This document shows, piece by piece, positions 6,073 to 6,962 of a DNA stretch of 6,962 nucleotides. Under the pieces are notes generated by a model that saw only the letters and a list, made by a program, of their open reading frames with translations, was not told where the DNA came from and did not search any database. The translations under genes were made by a program, and so were the position numbers. Positions within the stretch are counted from its first letter, which is position 1. The number at the start of each line of letters is the position of its first letter. Source of the stretch: an uncultured Lachnospiraceae bacterium (GTDB lineage Bacteria > Bacillota > Clostridia > Lachnospirales > Lachnospiraceae); the NCBI GenBank assembly GCA_902803015.1, contig CADCOL010000317.1:1-6962 (forward strand), read 5' to 3'.

Positions 6073-6962
6073 ATGAAAACCATTATCAACGATTTAGGCG
6101 AATTGGCGCCCTCCTATCCGATTGATAAAATCGCCGACCCCGAACAGGTCCTCTTTATGGACATCGAAACGACGGGCTTTACGGCTAAGAGTTCGAATCT
6201 TTATTTAATCGGCTGTGTATACTTTCAGAATGACGAATGGCACACGATTCAGTGGCTTGCCGAGAACTATGACGAGGAAGTCGAAGTTCTGAACGCATTT
6301 CTGGAGTATTGCTTAAATTACAGCTTTATCATTCATTTCAACGGCAACCGTTTTGATTTGCCGTATCTTACCCAGAAATGCGAAATGTATGATATTCCTT
6401 TCAAGTTTGATGATTACAAGGGAATTGACTTATACAAGAGAATCAAGCCTTACAAGAATTTCTTAAAGCTTGAAAATTGCAAACAGACTTCGATTGAAGC
6501 ATTCCTCGGTGTGAAGCGTGAGGACCGTTATACGGGCGGTGAACTGATTAACTTCTATCACGATTATGCCTGCGATCATAACGAAGAGAATGAAAAGCTT
6601 CTGCTTCTTCATAACGAAGACGACTTAAAGGGCATGCTGGAACTGCTTTCCGTTATGGCATTCTCAGACCTCTTTAACGAGCCTCTTCGCGTAACCAAGG
6701 TGCAGGCAAATTACTACAACGATTACAACGGAAAGAAACGTCAGGAGCTTGTGTTAAGCCTTCGTTTCGAATCCGAACTTCCCGTGCAGGTAAGCTATTC
6801 CGCAAACGGATGCTATTTTACCGGCAACGGCGGAAACGGTGTTTTGAAGGTGCCTCTCTATGAGGAGGAAATGAAGTATTACTACTCCAATTACCGCGAT
6901 TACTACTATCTTCCCGAGGAAGACATGGCCATTCATAAATCCGTAGCGGCATCGGTGGATCC
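6073..6962 (+). CDS. DEDD-type RNase H-like exonuclease-fold protein (YprB-like), 3' end missing
   Basis: An uninterrupted frame of 296 codons runs from ATG 6073 off the right edge. The N-terminal two thirds match the RNase H-like / DnaQ-like exonuclease superfamily of the YprB type, which uses two metal ions to cut nucleic acid 3' to 5'. The expected acidic motifs are in order: ExoI D30-I-E32-T-T-G, ExoII N90-G-N-R-F-D95, and ExoIII H180-N-E-D-D184. ExoIII has the HNxxD form seen in this family. A helical region after ExoIII (about 184-200) is followed by a Tyr/Asn-rich stretch (about 217-223 and 270-284) of no known role. Substrate and physiological function are not known from the sequence; DNA or RNA processing is likely. 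It is transcribed away from rnfC and is probably unrelated to Rnf. GGAGG at 6061-6065 supports the start. Confidence 0.88.
   Translation, partial: MKTIINDLGELAPSYPIDKIADPEQVLFMDIETTGFTAKSSNLYLIGCVYFQNDEWHTIQWLAENYDEEVEVLNAFLEYCLNYSFIIHFNGNRFDLPYLTQKCEMYDIPFKFDDYKGIDLYKRIKPYKNFLKLENCKQTSIEAFLGVKREDRYTGGELINFYHDYACDHNEENEKLLLLHNEDDLKGMLELLSVMAFSDLFNEPLRVTKVQANYYNDYNGKKRQELVLSLRFESELPVQVSYSANGCYFTGNGGNGVLKVPLYEEEMKYYYSNYRDYYYLPEEDMAIHKSVAASVD

Noticed and set aside
5712..6125. 137-codon plus-strand frame through the divergent promoter region, including a possible short leader peptide from 5955
   Set aside because: It overlaps rnfC antisense and the exonuclease-like start out of phase. No Shine-Dalgarno precedes any of its ATGs.
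6754..6936. 60-codon minus-strand frame inside the exonuclease-like gene
   Set aside because: It is antisense to an open, domain-bearing frame, without a supporting ribosome binding site.
6957..6962. GGATCC at the very end of the window, possibly a cloning site boundary
   Set aside because: A six-base match is easily chance, and the reading frame is open up to it.
1..6962. tRNA or rRNA genes, CRISPR arrays, insertion sequences, or a novel defence or mobile system
   Set aside because: No cloverleaf, spaced direct repeats, transposase motifs or terminal inverted repeats were seen. The window is fully accounted for by the Rnf operon and two flanking partial genes.

Overview
The window holds a complete six-gene Rnf operon on the minus strand, in the order rnfC-rnfD-rnfG-rnfE-rnfA-rnfB. 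It is flanked by two genes cut by the window ends. Rnf is a membrane-bound, ion-translocating ferredoxin:NAD+ oxidoreductase. The gene order, strong AGGAGG ribosome binding sites at each junction, moderate GC content by eye, and the style of the proteins point to an anaerobic Gram-positive of the Clostridia, probably Lachnospiraceae-like. The taxonomic call is inference, because no marker gene is present.

Layout. Positions 1-339 (minus) are the 5' part of a small membrane protein gene of unknown function. Positions 340-467 hold its likely promoter and, next to rnfB, a strong hairpin terminator for the Rnf operon. Positions 468-5873 are the operon itself, read right to left, with junctions ranging from 4-base overlaps to 13-base gaps. 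Positions 5874-6072 form a divergent promoter region. From 6073 to the right edge, on the plus strand, runs the start of a gene for a DEDD/RNase H-like exonuclease-fold protein of the YprB type. Its 3' end lies outside the window.

How the genes work together. RnfB takes electrons from reduced ferredoxin through a chain of 4Fe-4S clusters. RnfA and RnfE carry a cysteine-bound iron-sulfur cluster across the membrane. RnfG and RnfD carry covalent FMN on threonines. RnfC holds NADH-site FMN and two 4Fe-4S clusters and reduces NAD+. The energy released pumps Na+ or H+ outward.

The system is known, so nothing here is a wholly new machine. The points that stand out are an RnfE with a long Lys/Ala/Glu/Pro tail headed by a four-cysteine motif, a proline inside the FMN-attachment motif of RnfD, Shine-Dalgarno sequences written into the C-terminal codons of upstream genes, a possible leaderless gene after the terminator, and an inverted repeat in the rnf promoter that could be an operator.
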